Shown here: in pieces, positions 11,591-23,487 of the stretch | How positions within the stretch are numbered: position 1 is the stretch's first letter | Layout: each line of letters starts with the position of its first letter | Source of the DNA: Saxidomus purpurata | Taxonomy: Eukaryota > Mollusca > Bivalvia > Venerida > Veneridae | DNA length: 64,000 nucleotides | Direction: 5' to 3' | Assembly: GCA_022818135.1 (NCBI GenBank) | Contig: JAFMSR010000016.1 | Span: 11,710,177-11,774,176, forward strand | Translations under genes and position numbers: made by a program | Notes under the pieces: generated by a model | What the model was told of the DNA's origin: nothing | Databases searched by the model: none | What the model saw: only the letters and a program-made list of their open reading frames with translations

Positions 11591-13240
11591 TACATGTAAT
11601 CATTTGTGAAAGTATACCCACGGCAACAGTAGTACGCATGGCGTACATCGTGTAGCTATTTGTGGCAACAGTAGTACGTATGGCGTACATCGTTTAGCTA
11701 CTTGTCAAAGTATACCCACGGCAACAGTAGTACGCATGGCGTACATCATGTAGCTACTCGTCAAAGTATACCCACGGCAACAGTAGTACGCATGGCGTAC
11801 ATCATGTAGCTACTCGTCAAAGTATACCCACGGCAACAGTAATACGCATGGCGTACATCATGTAGCTACTTGTCAAAGTATACCCATGGCAACAGTAGTA
11901 CGCATGGCGTACATCATGTAGCTACTCGTCAAAGTATACTCACGGCAACAGTAATACGCATGGCGTACATCATGTAGCTACTTGTCAAAGTATACCCACG
12001 GCAACAGTAATACGCATGGCGTACATCATGTAGCTACTTGTCAAAGTATACCCACGGCAACAGTAATACGCATGGCGTACATCATGTAGCTACTTGTCAA
12101 AGTATACCCACGGCAACAGTAATACGCATGGCGTACATCATGTAGCTACTCGTCAAAGTATACCCATGGCAACAGTAATACGCATGGCGTACATCATGTA
12201 GCTACTCGTCAAAGTATACCCAGGGCAACAGTAATACGCATGGCGTACATCATGTAGCTACTTGTCAAAGTATACCCATGGCAACAGTAGTACGCATGGC
12301 GTACATCATGTAGCTACTTGTCAAAGTATACCCACGGCAACAGTAATACGCATGGCGTACATCATGTAGCTACTTGTCAAAGTATACCCAGGGCAACAGT
12401 AGTACGCATGGCGTACATCATGTAGCTACTTGTCAAAGTATACCCACGGCAACAGTAATACGCATGGCGTACATCATGTAGCTACTTGTCAAAGTATACC
12501 CACGGCAACAGTAATACGCATGGCGTACATCATGTAGCTACTTGTCAAAGTATACCCACGGCAACAGTAATACGCATGGCGTACATCATGTAGCTACTTG
12601 TCAAAGTATACCCACGGCAACAGTAATACGCATGGCGTACATCATGTAGCTACTTGTCAAAGTATACTCACGGCAACAGTAATACGCATGGCGTACATCA
12701 TGTAGCTACTTGTCAAAGTATACCCACGGCAGCAGTAGTACGCATGGCGTACATCATGTAGCTACTCGTCAAAGTATACTCACGGCAGCAGTAATACGCA
12801 TGGCGTACATCATGTAGCTACTCGTCAAAGTATACCCACGGCAACAGTAATACGCATGGCGTACATCATGTAGCTACTTGTCAAAGTATACCCAGGGCAA
12901 CAGTAGTACGCATGGCGTACATCATGTAGCTACTTGTCAAAGTATACCCACGGCAACAGTAGTACGCATGGCGTACATCATGTAGCTACTTGTCAAAGTA
13001 TACCCAGGGCAACAGTAGTACGCATGGCGTACATCATGTAGCTACTTGTCAAAGTATACCCACGGCAACAGTAATACGCATGGCGTACATCATGTAGCTA
13101 CTTGTCAAAGTATACCCACGGCAACAGTAATACGCATGGCGTACATCATGTAGCTACTCGTCAAAGTATACCCACGGCAACAGTAGTACGCATGGCGTAC
13201 ATCATGTAGCTACTCGTCAAAGTATACCCACGGCAACAGT
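11590..13240. repeat. 56-bp tandem repeat block
   Basis: About 29 units of 56 bp, each the 42-bp unit plus 14 bp (GCATGGCGTACATC) after GTAATAC. Units differ mainly at a few positions (CACGG/CATGG/CAGGG; ACTTG/ACTCG; AGTAATA/AGTAGTA). Confidence 0.95.
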
Positions 13241-13545
13241 GGTACATACTGCGCACATCATACAGTCACTTGTCAAAGTATAACCACGACAACAGTAGTA
13301 CATATGGCGTACACCATGTAGTCACCTGTCAAAGTATACCCGCGGCAACAGTAACATATATGGCGCTAATTAATTTGGCCTTCCATATATCTGACATTCT
13401 AGAATTGACGCAAATTCTTAAATGTCAACCTGTTAAGAAGTGGAAATAGTAAGACTTTTTGCACATAACATGCAGGCACTTGTCCACCAACATTTGTTTG
13501 TAATGTTAATTAAACTTGGAAACAATATACATGCACAAAATAACA
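13241..13545. other. Array right edge and unique flank
   Basis: The last diverged array units end about 13365. The remaining ~180 bp is AT-rich with no recognised feature. Confidence 0.6.
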
Positions 13546-14055
13546 TGTACAGTCAAACTTGTATTAAGAGACCGCCCAAGGGAAAGGCCAAAACCGGTCG
13601 CTTAATAAAATGGTCTCTTAATACAAAGCATCACCAGAGACGGCAACCGTTTCCCATAAAATCGTAGTTATGTCAAGTAGTTATTTTCCAAAAATAGCAA
13701 AATAGTTTGTACTTGAAAGTAACGAAAGTCGATAAATACCCGACAATTAACACATGCGGACAAAGATAGACGATAATCCTTACGAGATTTGACACCTCCG
13801 TGCCTAATTTGGACGTTAAATGCAACTTTAAAGCGGTCAGTTTCCATAGAAATTATCTGTTTGCACATAAATGGTCGCCTAATACGAACAAAAGACCGAT
13901 TATTGGTCGCTTATTACTGGCCGCTGGTCGCGTTAGACAAAAGTCGCTTAATGCAATAGCAAAACAGTGTAAAGACGCTCGGGGGGATTCAAAAGCGGTC
14001 GCTTAAGACAAAGGTCGCTTAATACACGTGGTCGCATGGGCAAGTTCGACTGTAC
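13546..14055. mobile_element. MITE-like element with GTCGCTTAATA subrepeats
   Basis: It opens TGTACAGTCAAACTTG and closes CAAGTTCGACTGTACA, inverted repeats of about 16 bp with one difference. The interior repeats motifs such as GGTCGCTTAATA and GTCGCTTATTA. It has no preserved coding frame. A weak relative of the end (ACAGTCAAACCTTGG) appears near 30990. Confidence 0.6.
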
Positions 14056-15208
14056 ATGCATGCATATGGCCACCAGGTCTCGGTCAAGGTCTAATATAAG
14101 CTTAATCGGGGCGGTGCCTCCAGGGCGATTAATGTATAGACCCTAACTTTATTCAGAGTTAATGCCAACGATTTAATGCTGCATTTGATCGTGTTTACTC
14201 TATTATAGGACAGTTTAGTAATTTGATAGACTACAAATATTTCTTAGGGTTATTAGCGGATAATGGTTTCAGTTTCAAAGCACACATGGCCTTGACATAT
14301 GGATCCAAAATCACCAGGATTCGTCTGAATACCGACAGCAGAGTTCTTTGAATTCGAAGCATTGGCACCTGTTGCTCCTAGTTGAGTTGTTGAAAAACCT
14401 GATCAAGTTTTGACAAGTAGGTAAACTTCCATTGTAAGTCACGCTAACACAGGTACTTTCATCACCGTGACCCTGTGTGTCCAAGACGGTCGTATTGCCT
14501 TGGCTTTACAATATCTGTCAAGTTACTATTACTTACGAATTGTAATATTTACAGCAGCCTTCTGGTATGTGACGTCCCACCTCTGTCGGGCGGATGTTAA
14601 TCCGTAGTAAAGCTTGCCAGCCGATTTCAGAGGTAGGATATTTCCCCACACTGTCTTCTCCTGCGAGGGCCTATTTCTTTCCAAGCAAAGCGCGACATCA
14701 AATATGAGATGCCATACTCCCATATATACCGATACAGCAAACCAGTTGTTTTAGAGGGGTATTTTTCTCTCAACCATGAACATGTTTCGTCGGGCAATTA
14801 CTGAAATCCTGTCAGTTACTGTCACGGTTGGGTTCTGGTATCGTACAATATTTCGGTACCTGATTTTGTGTAATATCGTCATGGGAGCTAGAAGGTTGGA
14901 TTGTAGAAGAAATCAGGGCTATTTTTTCCAAAACTTAACTTCTAAATTACCTGCAAAGTACTCGCGAGATTTTCAATCATTACTTTTGGGAAAAAATCAT
15001 AAGCTCAGGTACGGAGAAAGTATATTCTTCTGTAATTATAGAGGTAAAAATACAAACTACGCCAAAACTCCGCTTCAAGATTTCGCTTGAAATCCAGTCC
15101 AGTATATTTTGGGACATCTTAGATTTATGATCAGATTTTACATTAAAAACATGAAAACGTGATATAAAACTATTGTAAAATGTGTCAAACGAATAGATGC
15201 GCATAATG
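14056..15208. other. No gene recognised
   Basis: About 1.15 kb of apparently unique sequence. A minus-strand frame at 14723-14529 runs into a GTAAGT donor-like site, but it shows no family I recognise. Confidence 0.5.
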
Positions 15209-16191
15209 TACGGTGTTCCGTTTGGACCATCGCGCTTTTATTTTTCTCCCTATACCACGATGCTCGAAACCATGATGATGAAAGTCGAAACCACGATGAT
15301 GAAAACACGAAACCACGATGGTGAAAGTCGAAAGTCGAAACTACGATGGTGAAAGTCGAAATCACGATGGTGAAAATACGAAACTACGATGATGAAAACA
15401 CGAAATTACGAAACTACGATGGTGAAAACGCGACATAATTTCGCGTTTTCACCATCGTGGTTTCGACTTTCACCATCGTGGCTTCGACTTTCGTGTTTTC
15501 ATCATCGTAGTTTCGACTTTCGTGTTTTCACCATCGAAGTTTCGACTTTCATCATCGTAGTTTCGACTTTCATCATCGTGGTTTCGACTTTCACCATCGT
15601 AGTTTCGACTTTCACCATCGTGGTTTCGACTTTCACCATCGTGGTTTCGACTTTCACCATCGTAGTTTCGACTTTCACCATCGTGATTTCGACTTTCACC
15701 ATCGTGGTTTCGACTTTCATCATCGTGATTTCGACTTTCATCATCGTGGTTTCGACTTTCACCATCGTAGTTTCGACTTTCACCATCGTGCTTTCGACTT
15801 TCATCATCGTGGTTTCGACTTTCACCATCGTGATTTCGACTTTCATCATCGTGGTTTCGACTTTCACCATCGTAGTTTCGACTTTCACCATCGTGGTTTC
15901 GACTTTCATCATCGTAGTTTCGACTTTCACCATCGTGGTTTCGACTTTCATCATCGTGGTTTCGACTTTCACCATCGTGGTTTCGACTTTCACCATCGTG
16001 ATTTCGACTTTCACCATCGTGATTTCGACTTTCACCATCGTGGTTTCGACTTTCACCATCGTGGTTTCGACTTTCATCATCGTAGTTTCGACTTTCATCA
16101 TCGTAGTTTCGACTTTCACCATCGTGGTTTCGACTTTCACCATCGTAGTTTCGACTTTCATCATCGTAGTTTCGACTTCCTGTTGCGCATG
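15209..16191 (+). mobile_element. Foldback-like element built of 21-bp units, copy 1
   Basis: It starts TACGGTGTTCCGTTTGGAC and ends CTTCCTGTTGCGCATG. Inside is a short arm of about 7 units in one orientation (15262-15416), then a perfect 18-bp stem with loop CATAATT (15416-15458). A long arm of about 34 units in the other orientation follows (15458-16180). The unit is GTTTCGACTTTCACCATCGT plus G. This layout resembles foldback transposons whose inverted ends consist of short direct repeats. There is no coding region: the long VSTFTIV-type frames come from the 21-bp period. Confidence 0.7.
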
Positions 16192-19113
16192 GTCAATGCT
16201 ATCTCGGCAAATAATACAATGGATGACTGCGGTCTTGATCTACGCATGACTGACGTAAGCCTACTTTGATAAAACATACAGCCGTGGCCGTTGATCTGCA
16301 GCATTACATATTAGTTTAACTACGCCTCTTACAAAAAAACCGATACATCGATACATAAAGTGGGAGAATCCATTATAAAATTACCGCTTAAAATAGGGGT
16401 GTCGTTAGTACATTCACGTCGTTAGTATAAACCTTTCTTTACGTCATTAAATACAAAATGAAGACAAGTAAATGTGGCAGATCTTATGCACAAGGTAAAA
16501 AGATTTCAACGGATTTAAAATCGCTAGTGATTGACAATTTAGTCAAATACTTCATCCTCCGAAAGACAGTGTCGTCTTTCTCAACTATTCACGTCATTAG
16601 CGTGACATAAAAAAATGACCGGCGATCTTAACCTCTCGACTATTTTTAGTGGACTTGTCAAGAATTCATGATTCAAAAAAAAAAAAACCTGAACAATCTC
16701 TATCTCAGCCAGTTTGCATTTACTGTACATGACCCGGAAAGTAACTACATGTGGCAGTTTATGCACTGTCCAATCACCAGTCCGTTTTCTGTAAAATTGG
16801 CGTAGTGGCATAGAGTTAAGAAAGTTTTGAAGCAACAGATCATTGAAGTCGGGGTAATTTATTACCAAACGATAGCTTCTCAAAGCCGTGATACACAAAG
16901 TCGTGAGGTTACACCTCATTTTATCCCCGAGAGGTCAGAAAAGCGCAGCTTGTACCCAATTCAAGGTCAGTATGAAATATCCGTGTTACTCAATTATATT
17001 TGTTGACAGGTTGTGCCGCAAAACCAATCTTCATAACCAGAGTTTGGACCCGTAGATTCTTACGAGGACGCACGAAGGTGTCTGGATTCCAAAATAAGAA
17101 AATGAAACACATTATTATATTACCGTGTGATACGAGTATTTGTAATATTTACAGCCCGTTGCAAAAAATCCAAAACGGTCTGAAGTAGCTACAATCCGCC
17201 GAGATGTTGTTTATATGGGAGAAAATATATATAATATTACATTGTGTAGTATTCCTGCGGTGATTCAGGGACAGGGGTCATTTCTTTGTGAATGATTCAA
17301 TATATCTCTTGCTGATAATCTAAATCGCTACCGCAAGTTCATGAATTATTTTAAATGTATTATGTTCCCGGGACTTTACGCTAGAACTAGTATCTAATGA
17401 AGTCATTTTTTAAATAAAACCGGAAAGCACAGTTTTGGGTGCATATTCTCAAGCCTTGTTTGAATTGTCTTTATGCGTATGACAATATTTGTACAATTCA
17501 GTTCTTAAGATATAACGAATAGTATTAGCTGCTTAATTATAATTAAAAGTGCAGTACGCCATCCTACATAATTGATGATCATATGATACCTCTTTCATAA
17601 AATGCCTTTTTCACATCGTCCTGTCCATGTTTTACCAAAATGAGAAGAAAATGTTTTTCCGAAATTGATCATAATAATAATAAGTCGCAACACTTGTTAT
17701 CTATTCAAACACTTTTGCCGTATTCGGCTTCTGACAAATTTACCTGCCTGCCGAAATCTTTACTTGTTCAAAATTGAAATTTCTTTTCTGTGAAATCAAT
17801 ATTTCCAGTCTACATGTAATGCCAGCCCGGCAGTGAACACGAAACTTTTCGTTTTACCTTGAAAGCCTATGGCTTCTCCTATCCTTTTCTTTCCGGGAAA
17901 GAGTTCGGGTTAACGAGTCTCGGAAAAAAATTCAAATTAACAAATTTGAACATGAAAATGAAACGACAGACATGGCAGACGGGTTATTTTATCTCATATA
18001 CAATTTGTTTATTTCATTAATATGTACATGTATTATACAGGATGAAAATATGGAAAATTGTGAATGTTCATTGACCAAACTTGATAGCATCATGTTGTGC
18101 AGCGAGACCATGTTATCACTCTTTAACTTACTATATATTTTTACTTTACGTTTTGATGTAAAAACATAGAATCAATGATAAACAAAACATATACTAACGA
18201 GTTTCATTACAATAAAACGACGGGAAAACGACAAACTATGTGACTGTTATAAAAAACTGAATACTTTTGACACGGGCATTTTGTTTCCAACTAGAACGTT
18301 ACAATCAAAGGGGCACATCACATAAAGGTTTTGGGTGGTCTGGGTGTATTGATACCCCTTTAGACTAGTCGTCAGTGTGACCGCTATATTTACTCTCGCG
18401 TGCAAATTTATTTTCAGTGTCATTGGCTACACACATACATTATTATGATAATAATAAGTGTAACAGTTCTATGACATATCAACTCACTGGCTGCGCGCAA
18501 GTTGGTGAAATCACAACAGTCTCGGAATTTACTTCATGTATGTAATAACTTGTACACACGAGTACAAACAAAACCGTGAAAGAATAACTTTTGTACTTAT
18601 GAAGGTCTCGGGAACACTCATCGATGTCACTCTTTTTGTATAAGGGATATCTGTTCACAACATGCTCGTAAATACCTGTACAGATCTATTTAAATGTGTC
18701 CATTATACATTGACACCGTAAGGATGGGATTGTAATATTATCGTTTTAAAAAAATGTTTGAAGTTAGATTATAAATTTTCAAGATGTGCGATCGTATTCT
18801 ATTCAGTCACGGAAAGTACCTATTATTATACTATATTTCCGTTTCAACTTTGTTACGAATTTTGTGAAATTAAACAGCATCGAGATGTATTTATTTAATT
18901 ACAAACTTTGAATGTAAATACTTTTTTTTTTAAACAATGCAACTCGCACTAACGATCGATACCTGGCTACTTATGGTATATGGTACACCCCTATTTTGAG
19001 CGGTTATTTATAATAGAATCTTCCACTTAAAGTTGTATGGGATTTTAGCTAGTGTAAAACGTCTCTGTATGAAACTATACTATCGGGAAATGCTGTACAC
19101 TGTACGCGAATGA
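16192..19113. other. 2.9-kb spacer between the foldback-like copies
   Basis: AT-rich, with no transposase-like or other recognised coding sequence and no obvious internal repeat. Short frames present look random. Confidence 0.5.
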
Positions 19114-19808
19114 CATGCGCAACAGGAAGGCGAAAGTCGAAAGTCGAAAACACGATGGTGAAAGTCGAAACCACGATGGTGAAAGTCGAAACCACGATGG
19201 TGAAAGTCGAAACTACGATGATGAAAGTCGAAACCACGATGGTGAAAGTCGAAACGACGATGGTGAAAGTCGAAACGACGATGGTGAAAGTCGAAACCAC
19301 GATGGTGAAAGTCGAAACCACGATGGTGAAAGACGAAACCACGATGGTGAAAGTCGAAACCACGATGATGAAAGTCGAAACCACGATGGTGAAAGTCGAA
19401 ACCACGATGGTGAAAGTCGAAACCACGATGGTGAAAGTCGAAACCACGATGGTGAAAGTCGAAACCACGATGGTGAAAGTCGAAACCACGATGGTGAAAG
19501 TCGAAACTACGATGGTGAAAGTCGAAAGTCGAAACCGCGATGGTGAAAGTCGAAACCACGATGGTGAAAACGCGAAATTATGTCGCGTTTTCACCATCGT
19601 GGTTTCGTGATTTCGTGTTTTCATCATCGTAGTTTCGTATTTTCACCATCGTGATTTCGACTTTCACCATCGTAATTTCGACTTTCGACTTTCACCATCG
19701 TGGTTTCGTGTTTTCATCATCGTGGTTTCGACTTTCATCATCGTAGTTTCGAGCATCGTGGTATGGGGAGAAAAATAAAAACCGCGAAGGTCCAAACGGA
19801 ACACCGTA
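19114..19808 (-). mobile_element. Foldback-like element built of 21-bp units, copy 2 (inverted)
   Basis: Same element in reverse. It starts CATGCGCAACAGGAAG and ends GTCCAAACGGAACACCGTA. The long arm has about 20 units (19126-19556). A perfect 25-bp stem (19551-19575 with 19583-19607) surrounds loop AATTATG, the complement of the copy 1 loop. The short arm is about 155 bp, as in copy 1. Flanking sequence differs from copy 1 immediately outside the ends. Confidence 0.7.
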
Positions 19809-19969
19809 ATAATGTCACTTTAAAATACCTTTTGAATTGATACCATTTTGTTTTTCAAAATAACAGAAGTAATTTTAAAACACTACATCGTTGGCTTGCT
19901 CAATTAAGTTTAATTTAGTTGAGCAAGAAGTAATCACTAAGTACGTTTCATGATATACATTAAAAAAGA

Positions 19970-19989
19970 AGGAAAAAAAAGAAAAAATC
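19970..19989 (-). terminator. Pol III T-run terminator for tRNA-Val
   Basis: Read on the tRNA strand, the bases just after the discriminator contain T6 (19987-19982) and then T8 just beyond. These are typical pol III stop signals. Confidence 0.75.
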
Positions 19990-20062
19990 TGGTTCCGCTG
20001 GGGCTCGAACCCAGGACCTCTCGCGTGTGAAGCGAGCGTGATAACCACTACACTACGGAACC
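19990..20062 (-). tRNA. tRNA-Val, anticodon CAC
   Basis: This 73-nt cloverleaf reads on the minus strand from 20062. The seven-pair acceptor stem is GGTTCCG/CGGAACC with discriminator A. The D-arm contains TGTAGTGGTTA (pol III A box). The anticodon arm is CTCGC-TTCACAC-GCGAG with anticodon CAC, reading GTG. The T-arm is CTGGG-TTCGAGC-CCCAG (B box GGTTCGAGCCC). No intron is present and CCA is not encoded, as expected for a nuclear gene. All stems pair perfectly, so it looks functional. On the tRNA strand the gene is followed at once by T-runs suitable for pol III termination. Confidence 0.96.
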
Positions 20063-20504
20063 CGTATGAAATACGATGAACAAAATACAATATATATAGT
20101 TTATCTTATGTAAGCAGTATAATTTCTTTATCTCTGTCAGACTATGACATTTTCAAAAGTTGACAAAACATATCTTTGCGAACAATGTTACATAGTACCG
20201 CCAATATTGATTAACTCTACAAGTTGATGGATTTAAAAAAAGAAAAGAAATTAAAAGCTTCTACCGCTCCTTTGAAGGGAAGTAACTAAATTTTAGTCTT
20301 CAAAATATTAAAATTTCCCCGCAGCGGTTACTTCCCCTTAACAATACATGTACGTATTAAATAAAGACTATATTGTACTGTTATTATTATTGTTGTTTTT
20401 ATCATTATCATTATCACTATTATAACTATTATCAGATGATATTGAGATGAGATTTTATTCGTGCAAGTCGACTAATCACAATTAACAGAACACATGGAGA
20501 TTAA
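20063..20504. other. No gene recognised
   Basis: AT-rich stretch upstream of the tRNA gene. It contains an ATTATTATTGTTGTT-like simple run near 20380 and a pair of inverted GGGAAGTAAC / GTTACTTCCCC motifs at 20278-20336. Confidence 0.5.
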
Positions 20505-20655
20505 TAATTTCTGTCATGAGCACGAGGTTCAGATCGAAATATCCGTCACCGAGGGTAACTGTTTTGGCGGGAACGAGGCTCTGCCGAGTTCCCGTAAAAC
20601 AGTTACCCGAGGTGACGGATATTTCCATCTGAGCCAAGTGTCTCATGATGGAAAC
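20505..20655. repeat. Palindromic element 1
   Basis: Two 30-bp arms (20536-20565 and 20596-20625) match at 28 of 30 positions and contain ATATCCGTCACC and GGTGACGGATAT. Pairing extends inward with GGGAAC/GTTCCC and outward, more weakly, to CATGAG/CTCATG. A MITE-like foldback is the likely origin. Confidence 0.65.
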
Positions 20656-21204
20656 TGTTTCTTGCATACCGTCTTGCTCTTTAAAGAAGATTTCTAAATG
20701 CAAACTCATCAAAATGATGAATTATCATGAAAAACAAACGATTTTCCGACGTTCTGTTTGGGAAATTGACGTCACAATGTTTATAACGTTACGTCATAAG
20801 TGATTCACGAGAGTCGTCCGGCATAGGAGGGTTGCCAGACCGGTTTTTCCGGCATGGGCAAAATCACAGGAAATGCCGATCCGATATGCAAGAAACTTCT
20901 AGCAACTTCTCACAGAATATCACATTTTTAATGCAATTACATGTTAAAATTCAAGTACCACTGATGTAGTGAATGTAAAGTGCACAGGATAACCCGGAAA
21001 AAAGAAAGACACTTGTGTGTGAATGATGGCGGATTAAAACCTTTACATGCGACTTGTCCGTGCACATTTTAAGTGTTTACTTTTTCTTCTATGGTTTATC
21101 ACCGATCTTTTAAAACTCTTTAAAGTGTTCAAGTTATACCATGTACCTTTCAATGATTTAAGAGAGGGAATGGTAATACAATTGTTAGTTGTTTTTTGAC
21201 GTGA
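20656..21204. other. No gene recognised
   Basis: About 0.55 kb of unique-looking sequence between palindromes 1 and 2. Confidence 0.5.
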
Positions 21205-21297
21205 TATATGGGGATATATTACCCGCCTCGACATAATATTACCCTCGCCTAATGGCTCGGGTAATATAAGTCTAGACGGGTAATATATCCCCATATA
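21205..21297. repeat. Palindromic element 2
   Basis: Perfect 21-bp outer arms (21205-21225 and 21277-21297) contain GGGGATATATTACCCG. Inner arms are ATATTACCC (21236-21244) and GGGTAATAT (21259-21267). It could extrude as a cruciform. Confidence 0.7.
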
Positions 21298-23230
21298 CCA
21301 CTTCAAAAACCAAATAACATATAACATATAGTTTGAATTTCTTAGTGTTTATTTTATAGTCACAGTTATTTCCCTTACCAGTTACTTTACTGAAGCAGTT
21401 GTAGCCGACAGTCTACCAAGTGGCCATAAAAGCTAGCTCGATGGCAAGCAAGTGCAAGTGCCATATAATACCTCTACAAATGCACCCTCTCCAGAATGTC
21501 ATCCTCATGCATCAGTGGTTTGCCAACCTTTCAGACAAACTGAAATTATGTAACGAATGCTCTGGACGTACGAGAATGCAGAATTTATCCTCGAATATTT
21601 GTAACTACAGTAGTATGGGCGCTATCACTTCTAAAGACGTAGGATATTTACCTTTAGTGCGAAATGCACGAACCTATATACTTATGTGTATAGGTCTGTG
21701 CCCGCAAATGTAAGCAAAATCTATACAGTCGTTACAAACTTTTAGTAATTAATGATGGTTATGTTGTTTATAAGGTCATGCCCAATATTCAATTTTTGAG
21801 TAAACAACCAATCCTAGCATTTCTCCCATAATGCTGTTAAAATAGTGTTTTTATGGGTAAAGGGATAATTTGTTGTAGGCCACCCTCCTATTTTGCCAAA
21901 CAGTGTTAATTTTGTATGCCAATATAGGTTATAGCTGCGGTAAATTCTGCCTAAGTAGCTCTTCTCCTGGAAAGGTAAGAGTAGGTGGACCTTGTGAAGA
22001 GGGTCCAAATTCTTGTTATATATTTTGTTATTTGGTATATAATGGAGTTTTAGGATACAAGGGAGTCCGGGTGCTAGACTCTAGCTCTTTTTCGAATAGA
22101 TCCCTGTGTAATACATATTGCAATAATATCAGTGAGATTATAACATCCACCCTTTATCGATTGTCCTCAATCTACAGCATATTATTTAACAGTAATAATG
22201 AGTCGCAAATGATTGCTCGGTGTAGTTATATTGCTTGTTTAATCAACTATCATGAATGATCAACTTTAAGTCGGATTTTATTGAGGACACGATGTTTTGG
22301 GAATTAAAGTTAAAACATGACAGACGGACGGACGGAGAAGTGAGTCCTAATTAAGTGTGGCGATGCTGCTTTGCAGGTTGGAAACACAAAGATACAGGCA
22401 TAAGATCGATACAATTTGGAAGTTTGATGGGATCAGGAAATAAAATGAAAATAGAAATAGTGCATTGCTGTTTAACAGTTTATTTCTGTTCACGTCCGTA
22501 GAAAATGGTGGAAATAGTGATATTTCGATACTCTTAAAATTCATTCAGAAAAACAAAACAAGTTTTCAACACAATAAAATATAATACATGTAATACAAAA
22601 CATTATAAAATATTCTGTTTACAATAAATTTATATAGTTTGTTAATACTGACATATTGACACTAACGGTCATATACCCTTACATTTGGTAAAACAAATCG
22701 TTCCGAGCATTTAAAAGTATTAATACTGGTTAATATACGAGATTTTAACAAATCCTCCGACAGACGTAGGAATACTTTGGCAGAAAATATCAGTATAGAA
22801 AATAGTCCATAGCAACATAGAGCAGCTAATATACTTTAAATACAAAAAATGACAAATATACATGTATAATTAATCTTAGCATATCAGCCACAATGCAAAC
22901 ACAACGACTGTAGTTATAACGTTACTATGTGTCGTAGGATACTTAAATATGCATTATGATTTATTTTATGTATTCAGTATAGGGGTGGTGGAGATGGAGG
23001 TAGGGGGAACTGATTGTTCTAAAACTACAAAAAAAATTGAACTATGGCAGCTTATACGAAGTGTGACTTGGAAAACGCTAAACATATCTAGAACACTTCT
23101 TATAAATAATTTTGTATCAATATTTTTGATTATGACTTACGCAAATATAATGGAAACTAAATTTTGTCGGGAGACGTTAAACTACAACCCACTTTTACAC
23201 CTTCCCTTGCCTGATACTAGTACGGGGGCA
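21298..23230. other. No gene recognised
   Basis: About 1.9 kb, AT-rich. Short frames near 21420, 21903 and 22949 have no recognised family and no convincing exon structure. Confidence 0.5.
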
Positions 23231-23434
23231 CAAGCCGGCACCATAGCCCCAACATGACTCCCTTCAAGCCGGCACCTTAGCCCCAACATGAATCCCTTCA
23301 AGCCGGCACTATAGCCCCAACATGACTTCCTTCAAGCCGGCACTATAGCCCAACATGACTCCCTTCAAGCCGGCACTATAGCCCCAACATGACTCCCTTT
23401 ACGCCGGCACTATAGCCCTAACATGACTGCCTTC
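23231..23434. repeat. 34-bp minisatellite
   Basis: Six units opening CAAGCCGGCACTATAGCCCC, starting near 23231, 23265, 23299, 23333, 23366 and 23400. The last units are diverged. Confidence 0.9.
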
Positions 23435-23487
23435 AAGATGGTCAAGTTTGACATGGTACTTTCATACATCTCTACACTATACAATTA

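Noticed and set aside
11100..13240. CRISPR-like array of regular repeats
   Set aside because: Units are contiguous with no unique spacers, the genome is eukaryotic, and no cas genes exist.
14529..14723. Minus-strand frame ending just before a GTAAGT donor-like site, possible exon
   Set aside because: No recognised homology, no clear acceptor partner and no neighbouring exons. Kept as a weak possibility only.
15389..16249. 286-residue frame with VSTFTIV repeats, and the opposite-strand VKVETTM frame
   Set aside because: It is produced by the 21-bp tandem unit, is open on both strands, and has no start context or splice structure. The same holds at 19049-19627.
19875..20090. 71-residue minus-strand frame including HARGPGFEPQ
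   Set aside because: It runs through the tRNA-Val gene; the peptide is the usual translation of a tRNA T-arm.
21903..22259. 118-residue plus-strand frame
   Set aside because: Serine- and asparagine-rich, AT-driven composition with no domain or gene context.
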